Below are positions 5,571 through 12,763 of a stretch of DNA of 13,887 nucleotides, in pieces. Both the position numbers and the translations under genes were made by a program. Every line of letters begins with the position of its first letter. Position 1 is the stretch's first letter. Origin of the DNA: an uncultured Sulfurovum sp. GTDB taxonomy: Bacteria; Campylobacterota; Campylobacteria; Campylobacterales; Sulfurovaceae. The stretch is from contig CAMZLC010000008.1 in assembly GCA_947311605.1 (NCBI GenBank), positions 1 to 13,887 on the forward strand. The letters run 5' to 3'. The notes beneath the pieces were generated by a model that saw only the letters and a program-made list of their open reading frames with translations, searched no databases and was not told the origin of the DNA.

Positions 5571-7220
5571 CTATTGCATGGCTTGAGGTAAATACTTCAC
5601 AGGCTTGGTCACGCCTGTCTTTTCGTCCTCTTTGAGCTCCCTGTGCACCTTTTTGATCGGTGCGATATGGGCATCTCTGCCGTAGATGAAGCTCTGCTCA
5701 TCTACGATGACCCTGTATGCCTTGTCGAGCTGCAGTGCTCTCTCGACCGAGGGGATGAGCAGATAGGCTATGTCACGGTGCAGCTTCTCTGTCTCAGACT
5801 GCAGGAGTGTGCCGTTTTGGTCAAAAAATCTCTGCATCACCTCTGCGTTGTCCCTAAACTCGTCACCGGCACCGTTCTCCTGCAGGTAGCGGGTATACTC
5901 ATAGCTTCCGTCCGGCATTTTGGGTTCGGGCATACCTGCCAATCCCTTTTGACTCCAGTGGTACCAGCCATTTTGGAAGGCACCCCTCTCCAATTTGCGG
6001 GGAAATACAAAGGTAGAGTCCACCAGCGACCCCAGCGTGGCATGACAGCCGATGCAGTTGAGATGCTCCTCATAGCTCTGTGGTCTGAGTGCACCGTCGG
6101 CATCCTCTATGAAGCCCTGGTAGCGCCAGCCGCGCTTGTTGCTCACCCCGCGCTCCGCATCGCCGATATAGGTCATCAGTCTGTCAGGATAGTCGTTTCT
6201 CTCCTTGATCTCCTCGTCTGCCAGCTCCGCATGCACCCCATAGTCTGCCCAGCTGACCTTGCGGCCGTAGCGCAGCTCCTTCATGCGTGCAGCCATACCT
6301 ACCCTGCCCGCCTTGGGTGCAGAGAGGTAGCGCACCGAATGCAGAAACTCCGTACCCACCGGATAGAGACCGGCAGCGAGCTGGTACTGCTGTTTGCGCG
6401 CATACCCTACATAGGACATCATTCTCCCATGCAGAGGATCGTAGTCAAAGGCGATCTTCTCTGCCATACCCAGCCTGCCGTCTTTGTCCAGATCCACACC
6501 ATATTTGCGCTCATCGATCGGGTCGATCTGGATGCTTTTCTGCTTGATCAGTGCCTCTACGATCCAGAGGTTGACCCTGTAGGTTTCGATATCGAACTCC
6601 CCCTGATCATTGACACTGAAATCCTTACTCAGGCGTATCAGCACATCATCCGTCGAGCCGTTGGTCGGCCAGAATGTCCCCAAAAAAGGCGTATAGCCAA
6701 AGGCACGCCAGCCCGTATAGTTGCCATCTGGTGCATGGTCAAACCCCTCACGGTCAAAATGGTAATAGCAGTCCGGGATATAGCCATCCCACCTGCCGTC
6801 TCCATCTATATCCCATTCTTCCGGAAGGTTTTTCAGCTTTTTTGCCAGTACGATAGATCCATTGGCATCAAAGTAGTTGCTCTCGTTCACATAGTGCCTG
6901 ATCGCGGCATCACTGATCTGTGAGACCGCCTTGCTGCGATCGATGAAGAGATTGGTCCAGTGGTTGGTCAGTGCATACTCCGGAAATGCATAAGACTCCT
7001 GCAGATCCCAGTCATCGATATAGTTCGGTGCCTTGGAGTCACGGTGGCAGTTCAAGCAGGGGTTATGCACCCCTCCTTTGGCATCTTTGGTTTTGGTGTA
7101 GCATTGGCTGACGATATAGGGGGCGTCGTTGTGCAGCTGTCTGTTTTTGATGTCTATCTTGAGAGCGTTTGCAGACAAAGCAGAGACAAGACAACAGAGC
7201 AAAAGAGAGCATTGTTTCAT
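5571..7220 (-). CDS. Secreted dihaem c-type cytochrome with EF-hand-like calcium motifs, partner of the PhoX-family gene
   Basis: 549 residues from ATG 7218-7220, chosen over the adjacent GTG at 7223 because AAAGGA sits 5 bases from the ATG but only 2 from the GTG. A Sec signal peptide (MKQCSLLLCCLVSALSANA, probable cleavage after residue 19) precedes a mature protein with two CxxCH haem c sites: CLNCH at 55-59 and CIGCH at 389-393. Calcium-loop patterns are visible at 137-145 (DxDxDGxxD) and 243-254 (DxDxDG then E at position 12). No membrane anchor is seen after the signal, so it is probably periplasmic. It follows the PhoX-family gene by 93 bases with a hairpin between and no evident promoter, so co-transcription is likely. 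I do not recognise a named family. A role in electron transfer or haem/metal supply linked to PhoX is inference. G+C is clearly higher than in the ATPase genes. Confidence 0.82.
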   Translation of the reverse strand: MKQCSLLLCCLVSALSANALKIDIKNRQLHNDAPYIVSQCYTKTKDAKGGVHNPCLNCHRDSKAPNYIDDWDLQESYAFPEYALTNHWTNLFIDRSKAVSQISDAAIRHYVNESNYFDANGSIVLAKKLKNLPEEWDIDGDGRWDGYIPDCYYHFDREGFDHAPDGNYTGWRAFGYTPFLGTFWPTNGSTDDVLIRLSKDFSVNDQGEFDIETYRVNLWIVEALIKQKSIQIDPIDERKYGVDLDKDGRLGMAEKIAFDYDPLHGRMMSYVGYARKQQYQLAAGLYPVGTEFLHSVRYLSAPKAGRVGMAARMKELRYGRKVSWADYGVHAELADEEIKERNDYPDRLMTYIGDAERGVSNKRGWRYQGFIEDADGALRPQSYEEHLNCIGCHATLGSLVDSTFVFPRKLERGAFQNGWYHWSQKGLAGMPEPKMPDGSYEYTRYLQENGAGDEFRDNAEVMQRFFDQNGTLLQSETEKLHRDIAYLLIPSVERALQLDKAYRVIVDEQSFIYGRDAHIAPIKKVHRELKEDEKTGVTKPVKYLPQAMQ

Positions 7221-7268
7221 CACATTCCTTTCGTATCAGGGGCAAAGGTACCAGAGAGATACCCTTGC

Positions 7269-7309
7269 CTCTGGGCACAAGCAGGCTTTTGGGGCATGCT
7301 TGTGCAGAG
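7269..7309. repeat. Strong intercistronic hairpin between phoX-like and cytochrome genes
   Basis: GCACAAGCA (7275-7283) pairs with TGCTTGTGC (7297-7305), and CTCT (7269-7272) with AGAG (7306-7309) across a GG bulge; the loop is 13 bases and can close further by two G-C pairs. It begins about 5 bases after the TAA (7314-7316) of the upstream gene. No T-run follows on the minus strand, so an mRNA-stabilising or partially terminating element is more likely than a full terminator. Confidence 0.7.
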
Positions 7310-7313
7310 GGAT

Positions 7314-9026
7314 TTATTTGATGACTGGGAAAGGCCCCACATAGCCTGTATAGGCATGTGCCTCATCGGGATTTTGCAGTTTGTCCTCGTCGCTTTCGCC
7401 AAAGGGGTGCTGCACCACGCTCATCAGGTATCCGTGACCATTGACATCCGGATAGTAGTAGGGAGAGGTGGTCTCTGATCCGTACGGTGTGGTCTGGATG
7501 CGTGTCAGCTTCTTGTCTGTCAGAGTGTAAGCCCAGATCATATCATTCTGGTGGTAGCTGGTGTCCTCACCGATGATCAGCGTATCGCTGTTGGGGATAA
7601 AGGTCACATTGTCCGGCATAGAGATATTGTCCAGCGTACAGCTGTTGCCATCGGCATCTTTTGGCATCGGTGTGCCGGAGATCAATCCCTGCATCTTCAC
7701 GACATTGTATCCTGCATCCAGTCCAAGTCTATAGACTGTACCACAGTGATTCCAGGGCAGTCTGATGTCGTTGTTGCCGCCCTTGTCATATTTGTCTTTC
7801 TTTTTGCCTCGCTTCATGTTGTCCTCCATGCCCTTCTCGACACGGCTGATAGACATATAGGCTTCATGTTTCTGAGGATTGTAGGTGATCCCCTCCATCT
7901 TGGCGAACTCTACCGTGGCGCCTTGCATCGAAGCATAGCGTCCTGTCTCCAGTCTGGAAGCCGCTGTCTCCATACCCTCTTTGACCTTGAGACACTCTAT
8001 CTCTGCCCTGTAGTTGGAGGGCAGGAAGCCTGCAGGACAACTGCCATCTTCTGCCCGCTTGGCCACCTCAAAGATATCATCAAAGAGCGGTCGCTTGTCC
8101 AGGGCTGCTCTCACCTGCGTATCGGAGGCTTTGCCCAGGCTGACCCACTCGATATCTGCACTGCCGCCATCTGTCGCACTGGTCTGCTTCCATTTGGCAG
8201 CAAAAAGCTCACCAGAGCTCAGATCACCTGCATAATCAGCCACAAACTTGCCAAAGATACCATTGGTACCGTCGTCCGACATATAGACTGTTTTTTGGTC
8301 AGGCATCGCATAGGCAAGCTCATGTGCGAAACGCCCCATGGCATAGTGCTTTTGCGCTTCGGTATGCCCCTTCTCGTCCAGCACTTTGATCTCGGTAACA
8401 AACCCATAGTCATAGGGATTGAGTGCCTTGAGGTCGCCACCGATATAGTCAGCCATAGGGGCATAGTATTTGTCGATATTGCCCTGCGCATCTCTCTTTC
8501 TGGCATTGGGCGGATACTCTTCACTGCCCAGGTGGGTATTCCATGGTGTCACGGAGCCTGCACAGGGTACCCAAAGGCCGTTGTACTTGGAGAAGTCGAT
8601 GTTGCGTGTCCATAGGGGCTTCAGATCACCCGTCTCTCTGTTTTGCTCCAGCTCAGTGATATAGACTGCTGCCGGGCGTGTCTCAAAGTGAGAGACCATA
8701 AAAAGCTTCTCTCCTTTTTTGATCAGCGAGGCAAAGTCGTTGCTGTTACTGATCTTGACAGAGCCGTCTTTGTTATATACCGGTTTGCCCTCTTTGTCAA
8801 AGATCTGACCGAAGATGCCTTTGCCGATACGCTGACCACTTCTGGCGATCACATGGTAGCCGATCGGATAGCTTTTGCCATCGACAGTGACTTGGGGTGA
8901 AGCGAGGATGCTGCGCTTCTCCTGATCCGTCTGGGGTACTTTGACCCCCTCAAATGAGAGTGTGACCGCCGAAGCAGTACCTGATACCGCAGCTACAGCC
9001 GCCAGCGCGTAGAGATGCTTTTTCAT
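7314..9026 (-). CDS. phoX: PhoX-family (DUF839) alkaline phosphatase-like protein with Sec signal
   Basis: 570 residues from ATG 9026, with AAAGGA about 7 bases upstream. PhoX enzymes are extracytoplasmic Ca/Fe-dependent phosphomonoesterases that free phosphate from organic esters. Family landmarks seen: PCAGSVTPWNTHLGSEE at 154-170 (Cys155 and Glu169-Glu170 at the positions of the iron and calcium ligands of characterised PhoX, by motif comparison), GRFAHELAY at 231-239, VYMSDDGTNGIFGKF at 247-261, and PDNVTFIP...LIIGEDTSYHQND at 471-495. The N-terminus is a Sec signal (MKKHLYALAAVAAVSGTASA, cleavage after residue 20) without twin arginines, unlike the Tat signal usual for PhoX. A Lys-rich insert is at 405-415. 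It leads the phoX-cytochrome unit and sits near the ugp genes, which supports a phosphorus-scavenging role. Activity is inferred; some DUF839 proteins are not shown to be phosphatases. Confidence 0.85.
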   Translation of the reverse strand: MKKHLYALAAVAAVSGTASAVTLSFEGVKVPQTDQEKRSILASPQVTVDGKSYPIGYHVIARSGQRIGKGIFGQIFDKEGKPVYNKDGSVKISNSNDFASLIKKGEKLFMVSHFETRPAAVYITELEQNRETGDLKPLWTRNIDFSKYNGLWVPCAGSVTPWNTHLGSEEYPPNARKRDAQGNIDKYYAPMADYIGGDLKALNPYDYGFVTEIKVLDEKGHTEAQKHYAMGRFAHELAYAMPDQKTVYMSDDGTNGIFGKFVADYAGDLSSGELFAAKWKQTSATDGGSADIEWVSLGKASDTQVRAALDKRPLFDDIFEVAKRAEDGSCPAGFLPSNYRAEIECLKVKEGMETAASRLETGRYASMQGATVEFAKMEGITYNPQKHEAYMSISRVEKGMEDNMKRGKKKDKYDKGGNNDIRLPWNHCGTVYRLGLDAGYNVVKMQGLISGTPMPKDADGNSCTLDNISMPDNVTFIPNSDTLIIGEDTSYHQNDMIWAYTLTDKKLTRIQTTPYGSETTSPYYYPDVNGHGYLMSVVQHPFGESDEDKLQNPDEAHAYTGYVGPFPVIK

Positions 9027-9219
9027 ACATTGTCCTTTTGTGTGTTTTGTACAAAGGTATTGTAGAGTCTATCGGAAACAGGAGGATTACAGGATGGATA
9101 CGGTTTGGTTACATACTTTCAGGAAGGCAGTCGCTGGCTTGTATGCTTGGCGCAGTGAGCCAGCGAGTAGTGTACACATTACTACATACCAACCATGTTG
9201 AGATAATTTTCCGGATAGG
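9027..9219. promoter_or_regulatory. Upstream region of the phoX-like gene with palindromes and a weak -10
   Basis: On the minus strand TACAAT (9064-9059) could be a -10 for the phoX-like gene, with no good -35. A perfect 10-bp palindrome TTTGTACAAA (9046-9055) sits near the expected transcript start and could be an operator. Further upstream an inverted repeat (TCGCTGGCT 9131-9139, AGCCAGCGA 9158-9166) lies about 55 bases after the lipoprotein stop, without a T-run. I see no full Campylobacter-type pho box (paired GTTTC). Confidence 0.35.
9131..9166. repeat. Perfect 9-bp inverted repeat
   Basis: TCGCTGGCT (9131-9139) and AGCCAGCGA (9158-9166) are exact reverse complements with an 18-base loop. 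It is G/C-rich and lies between the lipoprotein stop and the phoX-like promoter region. It may end or protect the lipoprotein transcript, but there is no T-tract. Confidence 0.6.
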
Positions 9220-9828
9220 CTATTTGCCTTTGACCTGTAAGTTATCAAATTTGGTTACAGAATCAGCCTTTGTCCACAAACCTATATATCCACTCTTAAA
9301 TGTATCATCAATATAATCGATTAATAATTTACCATCCAAATACCCCTGTATATGGCTATTTTTTGCTACTACTTTAATAGTATGCCACTTTTTTATCTCT
9401 GGTGCCTTTGTCTCTACCTCGATTAAGTTTGAGCGAGAACCATTGATATAGGTATACAAAGAAAAATTATCCTCCAATGCATTTGCTCTGATGATATAGT
9501 AGTTGTTGTTATCCTGTGCTCTGAAAATGATGCCTCCACTAGCATCCCATCTGCCACCAATAGGCATAAAATCAACCTCTATTTGACAATGACTAAATTT
9601 CTCTTTTGAATTTATGATAGCGTTATAGCTGTTTGAAGTCTCTTGTTGGATCAAAAATCCATCTTTGAAATTCCAGTTACCATCAGCAACTTTCCAAAAA
9701 TTATTTTTGAGATTAAAATCATCATGATAGCTTTTTTCCATACTTACTTTAATCTGCTCAGCATCTTTTGGCGGCTTTTGAGCACATCCACTAAACAGTA
9801 TAGACAAAATCAACATAATTTTTTTCAT
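9220..9828 (-). CDS. Lipoprotein with laminarinase/DUF1080-like beta-sandwich domain
   Basis: 202 residues from ATG 9828, with AAAGG about 8 bases upstream. The N-terminus MKKIMLILSILFSGC-AQ is a lipoprotein signal with Cys15 as the probable lipid attachment site (Phe at -3 is atypical for the lipobox). The rest fits a concanavalin-like sandwich of the DUF1080/family-16-like type: FMPIGGRWDASGGIIFRAQD, NNYYIIRANALEDNFSLYTY, KKWHTIKVVAKNSHIQGYLD and GYIGLWTKADSVTKFDNLQV. Such domains bind or cleave sugars in some families, but no catalytic EXDXXE laminarinase motif is seen here, so a binding role is as likely. It is 139 bases from ugpC with its own probable promoter. The link to Ugp or PhoX is only by position. 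Confidence 0.75.
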   Translation of the reverse strand: MKKIMLILSILFSGCAQKPPKDAEQIKVSMEKSYHDDFNLKNNFWKVADGNWNFKDGFLIQQETSNSYNAIINSKEKFSHCQIEVDFMPIGGRWDASGGIIFRAQDNNNYYIIRANALEDNFSLYTYINGSRSNLIEVETKAPEIKKWHTIKVVAKNSHIQGYLDGKLLIDYIDDTFKSGYIGLWTKADSVTKFDNLQVKGK

Positions 9829-9896
9829 AACATCTGCCTTTGGTGTATTTGAAATATCATAACAAATATATCGTAATTTATTTAAAAGGGTTGAGG

Positions 9897-9902
9897 ATTA
9901 TA
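9897..9902 (-). promoter_or_regulatory. Probable -10 element for the lipoprotein gene
   Basis: On the minus strand TATAAT is preceded by an A/T-rich stretch with TTTTGATA and lacks a -35. This is the pattern described for Campylobacterota housekeeping promoters, where T-rich periodicity replaces the -35 (established knowledge). It would give a leader of about 60 bases before ATG 9828. A second candidate, TATGAT at 9861-9856, is closer to the gene. Confidence 0.4.
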
Positions 9903-9967
9903 TATCAAAATTTGCAAATGCATCTACTTTCAATCTTAATATTCTGCCTTAAATAGATCAAAAACTC

Positions 9968-10981
9968 TCAAGAGAAGATAAAAATGCTCTCTTTGGGGAT
10001 ATAAAATTGCATTGTGTCGTTTTTACTTGGTGTTTTTTTGCTTTTGATAATCACCTGCTCGCCCATGCACTCTCCATAAATAATATTCTCACTTCCCAGC
10101 CGCTCCACCATAGTGACTGCAACCTCTATCGAGATATCTGATTCTTCATCCTGTATAGCCTCAGGTCTTATCCCGACAAAGAGTGTGTCATCAGAACTTC
10201 CTGTCTCAACTTCTATGCCCAAGAAATCCATCTTGCCGTTAGATATTTTCACTTGAAAAATATTCATAGGCGGTGTGCCCATAAATTTGGCGACAAAGAC
10301 GGATGCCGGAGTGTTGTATATCTCATCAGGCGTGCCAATCTGCTCGATCTTGCCCTCATTCATCACAACAATACGATCTGCCAGTGTCATCGCTTCGACC
10401 TGATCGTGCGTGACATAGACAGAGGTGATTCCTAACCGCTCATGCAGCTTTCTGATCTCGATACGCATTTGGTGTCGCAGTTTGGCATCCAGATTGGAGA
10501 GTGGCTCATCGTACAAAAAAACTTTGGGCTCACGGACAATCGCTCTTCCCATTGCCACACGCTGTCGCTGCCCGCCACTCAAAGCACTTGGTTTGCGAAA
10601 CAGAAACTCTTCGATCTGAAGCAGTTTAGCAACTTCATGTACCCTCTGCTCAATCAAGCCCTTATCAAACCCCCTGTTTTTGAGCCCATAGGAGAGATTT
10701 TTATAGACACTCATGTGAGGATAGAGGGCATAATTTTGAAAAACCATTGCGATATCTCTCTGTGCAGGCGAGAGACTGTTGACCACCTGACCATCAATTT
10801 CAATGATACCCCTGTCTATTTCCTCAAGACCGGCAATCATCCTAAGAAGTGTCGATTTGCCGCAACCGCTGGGGCCTACAATTACCAGAAATTCACCTTT
10901 TTCTGCCTCTAGGCTTAGCCCATGTATGATCTTTTTTTCTTTGCTGTAACTTTTGTCTACATCTTTGATATTCAAATACAC
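9968..10981 (-). CDS. ugpC: Glycerol-3-phosphate ABC transporter ATP-binding subunit
   Basis: 337 residues from GTG 10979-10981, with GGAG 8 bases upstream that overlaps the end of ugpE (stop 10993-10995). It is the MalK-type ATPase that powers UgpBAEC import. Walker A GPSGCGKST is at 36-44, the Q-loop Gln82 in VFQNYALYPHM, signature LSGGQRQR at 134-141, Walker B VFLYDEP with Glu159, D-loop SNLDAK and H-loop His192 (THDQVEAM). A C-terminal TOBE/regulatory domain follows (FMGTPPMNIF, VGIRPEAI); this is slightly shorter than E. coli UgpC (356 residues). The ATPase alone cannot distinguish Ugp from other sugar importers; the assignment rests on the neighbouring ugpA, ugpE and ugpB. It is the last gene of the operon. 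A weak stem CTC-TTGA-GAG with T5 overlaps the stop and could act as a terminator. Confidence 0.88.
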   Translation of the reverse strand: MYLNIKDVDKSYSKEKKIIHGLSLEAEKGEFLVIVGPSGCGKSTLLRMIAGLEEIDRGIIEIDGQVVNSLSPAQRDIAMVFQNYALYPHMSVYKNLSYGLKNRGFDKGLIEQRVHEVAKLLQIEEFLFRKPSALSGGQRQRVAMGRAIVREPKVFLYDEPLSNLDAKLRHQMRIEIRKLHERLGITSVYVTHDQVEAMTLADRIVVMNEGKIEQIGTPDEIYNTPASVFVAKFMGTPPMNIFQVKISNGKMDFLGIEVETGSSDDTLFVGIRPEAIQDEESDISIEVAVTMVERLGSENIIYGECMGEQVIIKSKKTPSKNDTMQFYIPKESIFIFS

Positions 10982-10992
10982 CGTTTATACTC

Positions 10993-11847
10993 CTACTTCT
11001 CTGTATCCACTAGGCCCTTGACAAACCATTTCTGGAAAATCACTACAATGCCCACCGGAACAATCAGAGCCAAAATTGTCATTGCAGCCGCCTTATTGTA
11101 TTCAGGCAAGTATGAACCCTCAAAATTGCTTTGATAGATCTCCTTAATGCCTAACAGCAGCGTTGAGTATTCAGGTTTTGTGGTCATCATGACAGGCCAT
11201 AGATACTGATTCCACCCAACTATAAACATTACAATGAAGAGTGCCACCATCATGGTTTTGGAGAGCGGCAATAAAATATCAATAAAAAATTGCCAACTGC
11301 CTGCCCCATCTATTTTGGCGGCCTCCAGTAATTCGTCGGGCACTGATTTGTAAAATTGTCGGAAGAAAAATGTACCGGTTGCTGATGCTATCAGAGGCAC
11401 GATCAAGCCCGTATAGCTATTGAGCAGTCCCAGAGTAGAGAGCACCTCAAACGAGGGAACAATACGCACCTCCACCGGCAACAACAGTGTAAGAAAAATG
11501 ATCCAGAAAAGAAAGTTTGCCAGCCTGAATCGAAAATAGACGATTGCATATGCCGCCAATGATGATATGATCACTTTGCCTATTGCAAAACCAAACCCTA
11601 ATATCAAAGAGTTGATGAGCATCCTGCCCGCAGTGACACTTTTGGTGTAGCCCTCCTTCTCAAACAAAATACTTTTATAAGTGGAGAGAAAATGCTCACC
11701 GATCCCAAGCTGAAAGCCATGCTGAATAATCTCCTCTGGGGAGTGTGTCGATGTGGCTATCAACATCCATACAGGAAGCAAGAAAACCAATGCTGACACA
11801 ATGAGAAAAATGTGTACAGGTAATTTGTCATATCGTATCTTTTTCAA
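10993..11847 (-). CDS. ugpE: Glycerol-3-phosphate ABC transporter permease UgpE
   Basis: 284 residues starting at TTG 11845-11847, which shares four bases (TTGA) with the ugpA stop; AAGGTG lies about 8 bases upstream, so coupled translation is expected. It is an inner-membrane permease of the MalG type with about six membrane segments. Close resemblance to E. coli UgpE is visible throughout: RMLINSLILGFGFAIGKVII, FRFRLANFLFWIIFLTLLLP, VEVRIVPSFEVL, GWNQYLWPVM and the terminal FVKGLVDTEK. The EAA loop that contacts UgpC is canonical (EAAKIDGAGSWQFFIDILLP, residues 175-194). The pair UgpE/UgpA forms the channel for glycerol-3-phosphate and glycerophosphodiesters. Confidence 0.93.
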   Translation of the reverse strand: MKKIRYDKLPVHIFLIVSALVFLLPVWMLIATSTHSPEEIIQHGFQLGIGEHFLSTYKSILFEKEGYTKSVTAGRMLINSLILGFGFAIGKVIISSLAAYAIVYFRFRLANFLFWIIFLTLLLPVEVRIVPSFEVLSTLGLLNSYTGLIVPLIASATGTFFFRQFYKSVPDELLEAAKIDGAGSWQFFIDILLPLSKTMMVALFIVMFIVGWNQYLWPVMMTTKPEYSTLLLGIKEIYQSNFEGSYLPEYNKAAAMTILALIVPVGIVVIFQKWFVKGLVDTEK

Positions 11848-12722
11848 TAGTGCACCTTTTTCTCTAGGTATTTGAACTGGAAGACAGTCAAGGCCAACAC
11901 AAAGAGCATCAATATCACTGACTGTGCCGAAGATCCCCCAATATCAGCCCCCAAAAAACCATCTTGGTAGATCTTGTATGCCAATGTTTTTGTCTCGCCC
12001 ATGGGGGTGCCTCTTGTGGTGGTATCTATCAGACCGAAAGTCTCAAAAAAAGCATAAGTAATGTTGGTAATCAACAGAAAAAAAGTCGTAGGACTCAACA
12101 GGGGAAATGTAATAGTCCAAAACCTCCTGATGGCACTTTGGCAATCAATCTTGGAGGCCTCGATCACACCACGCGGTATCCCCTGCAATCCTGAGAGAAA
12201 AAAGATAAAATTGACACTGATCTGCTTCCATGATGCTACAAAAATAAGCATAGCCTGTGCGTCAAAAGGATCACTTTTAGGATCGAATTGCCATCCAAGT
12301 TGGTTGAGAAACGCGTAGAGGTCACCATGGCTCTCGTTAAAGAGGAATGAAGCAATCAAGCCAACAATGGCAGGTGCCAGAGCATAGGGCCACATAAACA
12401 GTGTTCTGTAGACGCTCTTTGCTCTCAGTATCGTATTGACCTTGTATGCCAAAAACAACCCTATACTAAGAGAAAAAAGTGTCACTGCCACAGAGAAAAG
12501 AAGTGTAAATACACATGTATGAAAATATTCCATATTGGCAAAAATATCTCTATAGTTATCTATACCCACAAATTGCATACTCACACCAAAGGCATCCTGC
12601 ATCTGAAAAGAGTAGTATACTGCCATAGCTGAGGGCCAAAGAAAAAAAATTACAACGATAATAATCTGTGGAGCAATAAAAAGATAGGGCAAAAAGCGGT
12701 GATTGAATTGAACTTTTTTCAT
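11844..12722 (-). CDS. ugpA: Glycerol-3-phosphate ABC transporter permease UgpA
   Basis: 292 residues from ATG 12722, 41 bases after ugpB. It is a MalF-type permease close to E. coli UgpA: RFLPYLFIAPQIIIVVIFFL at 9-28, FVGIDNYRDIF, LFMWPYALAPAIVG, ASWKQISVNFIFF, TYAFFETFGLIDTTT, and the ending VFQFKYLEKKVHY. About six membrane segments are expected. The EAA loop at 188-208 reads EASKIDCQSAIRRFWTITFP; the normally conserved glycine after the aspartate is Cys194, which is unusual. Its stop overlaps the TTG of ugpE by four bases. It works with UgpE, UgpC and the periplasmic UgpB. Confidence 0.93.
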   Translation of the reverse strand: MKKVQFNHRFLPYLFIAPQIIIVVIFFLWPSAMAVYYSFQMQDAFGVSMQFVGIDNYRDIFANMEYFHTCVFTLLFSVAVTLFSLSIGLFLAYKVNTILRAKSVYRTLFMWPYALAPAIVGLIASFLFNESHGDLYAFLNQLGWQFDPKSDPFDAQAMLIFVASWKQISVNFIFFLSGLQGIPRGVIEASKIDCQSAIRRFWTITFPLLSPTTFFLLITNITYAFFETFGLIDTTTRGTPMGETKTLAYKIYQDGFLGADIGGSSAQSVILMLFVLALTVFQFKYLEKKVHY

Positions 12723-12732
12723 ACTGTATGGC

Positions 12733-12754
12733 TCGGTGACAAATCCGTCACCGA
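12733..12754. repeat. Stem-loop between ugpB and ugpA
   Basis: TCGGTGAC (12733-12740) pairs perfectly with GTCACCGA (12747-12754) around a six-base loop. It fills most of the 41-base gap after the ugpB stop and has no T-run. Similar hairpins after binding-protein genes in other ABC operons protect upstream mRNA and let binding protein outnumber permease (established for malE-type operons); the same role here is inferred. Confidence 0.75.
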
Positions 12755-12763
12755 ATCCTCTCT

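Noticed and set aside
5466..5620. Minus-strand alternative frame running past the cytochrome stop (…IDLPVSEPAKGNIFGG…)
   Set aside because: It looks protein-like for about 45 codons but has no start or ribosome site, overlaps the cytochrome end in another frame and stops in the intergenic gap. A frameshifted tail or gene remnant cannot be shown without homologues.
5643..6923. Long plus-strand open frame of 426 codons opposite the cytochrome
   Set aside because: It is antisense to a gene with a signal peptide, two CxxCH sites and a good ribosome site. Its product has no recognisable domain, and long antisense frames are common opposite higher-GC genes.
7551..8615. Plus-strand 354-codon open frame opposite the phoX-like gene
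   Set aside because: The minus strand encodes clear PhoX motifs across the whole stretch. The antisense product is Cys/His/Ile-rich with no family signature.
9971..10981. Maltose/trehalose-type importer instead of Ugp
   Set aside because: The ATPase alone would allow it, but UgpA, UgpE and UgpB each match E. coli Ugp proteins in long segments, including the C-terminal FVKGLVDTEK of UgpE and the KGxRxGN segment of UgpB.
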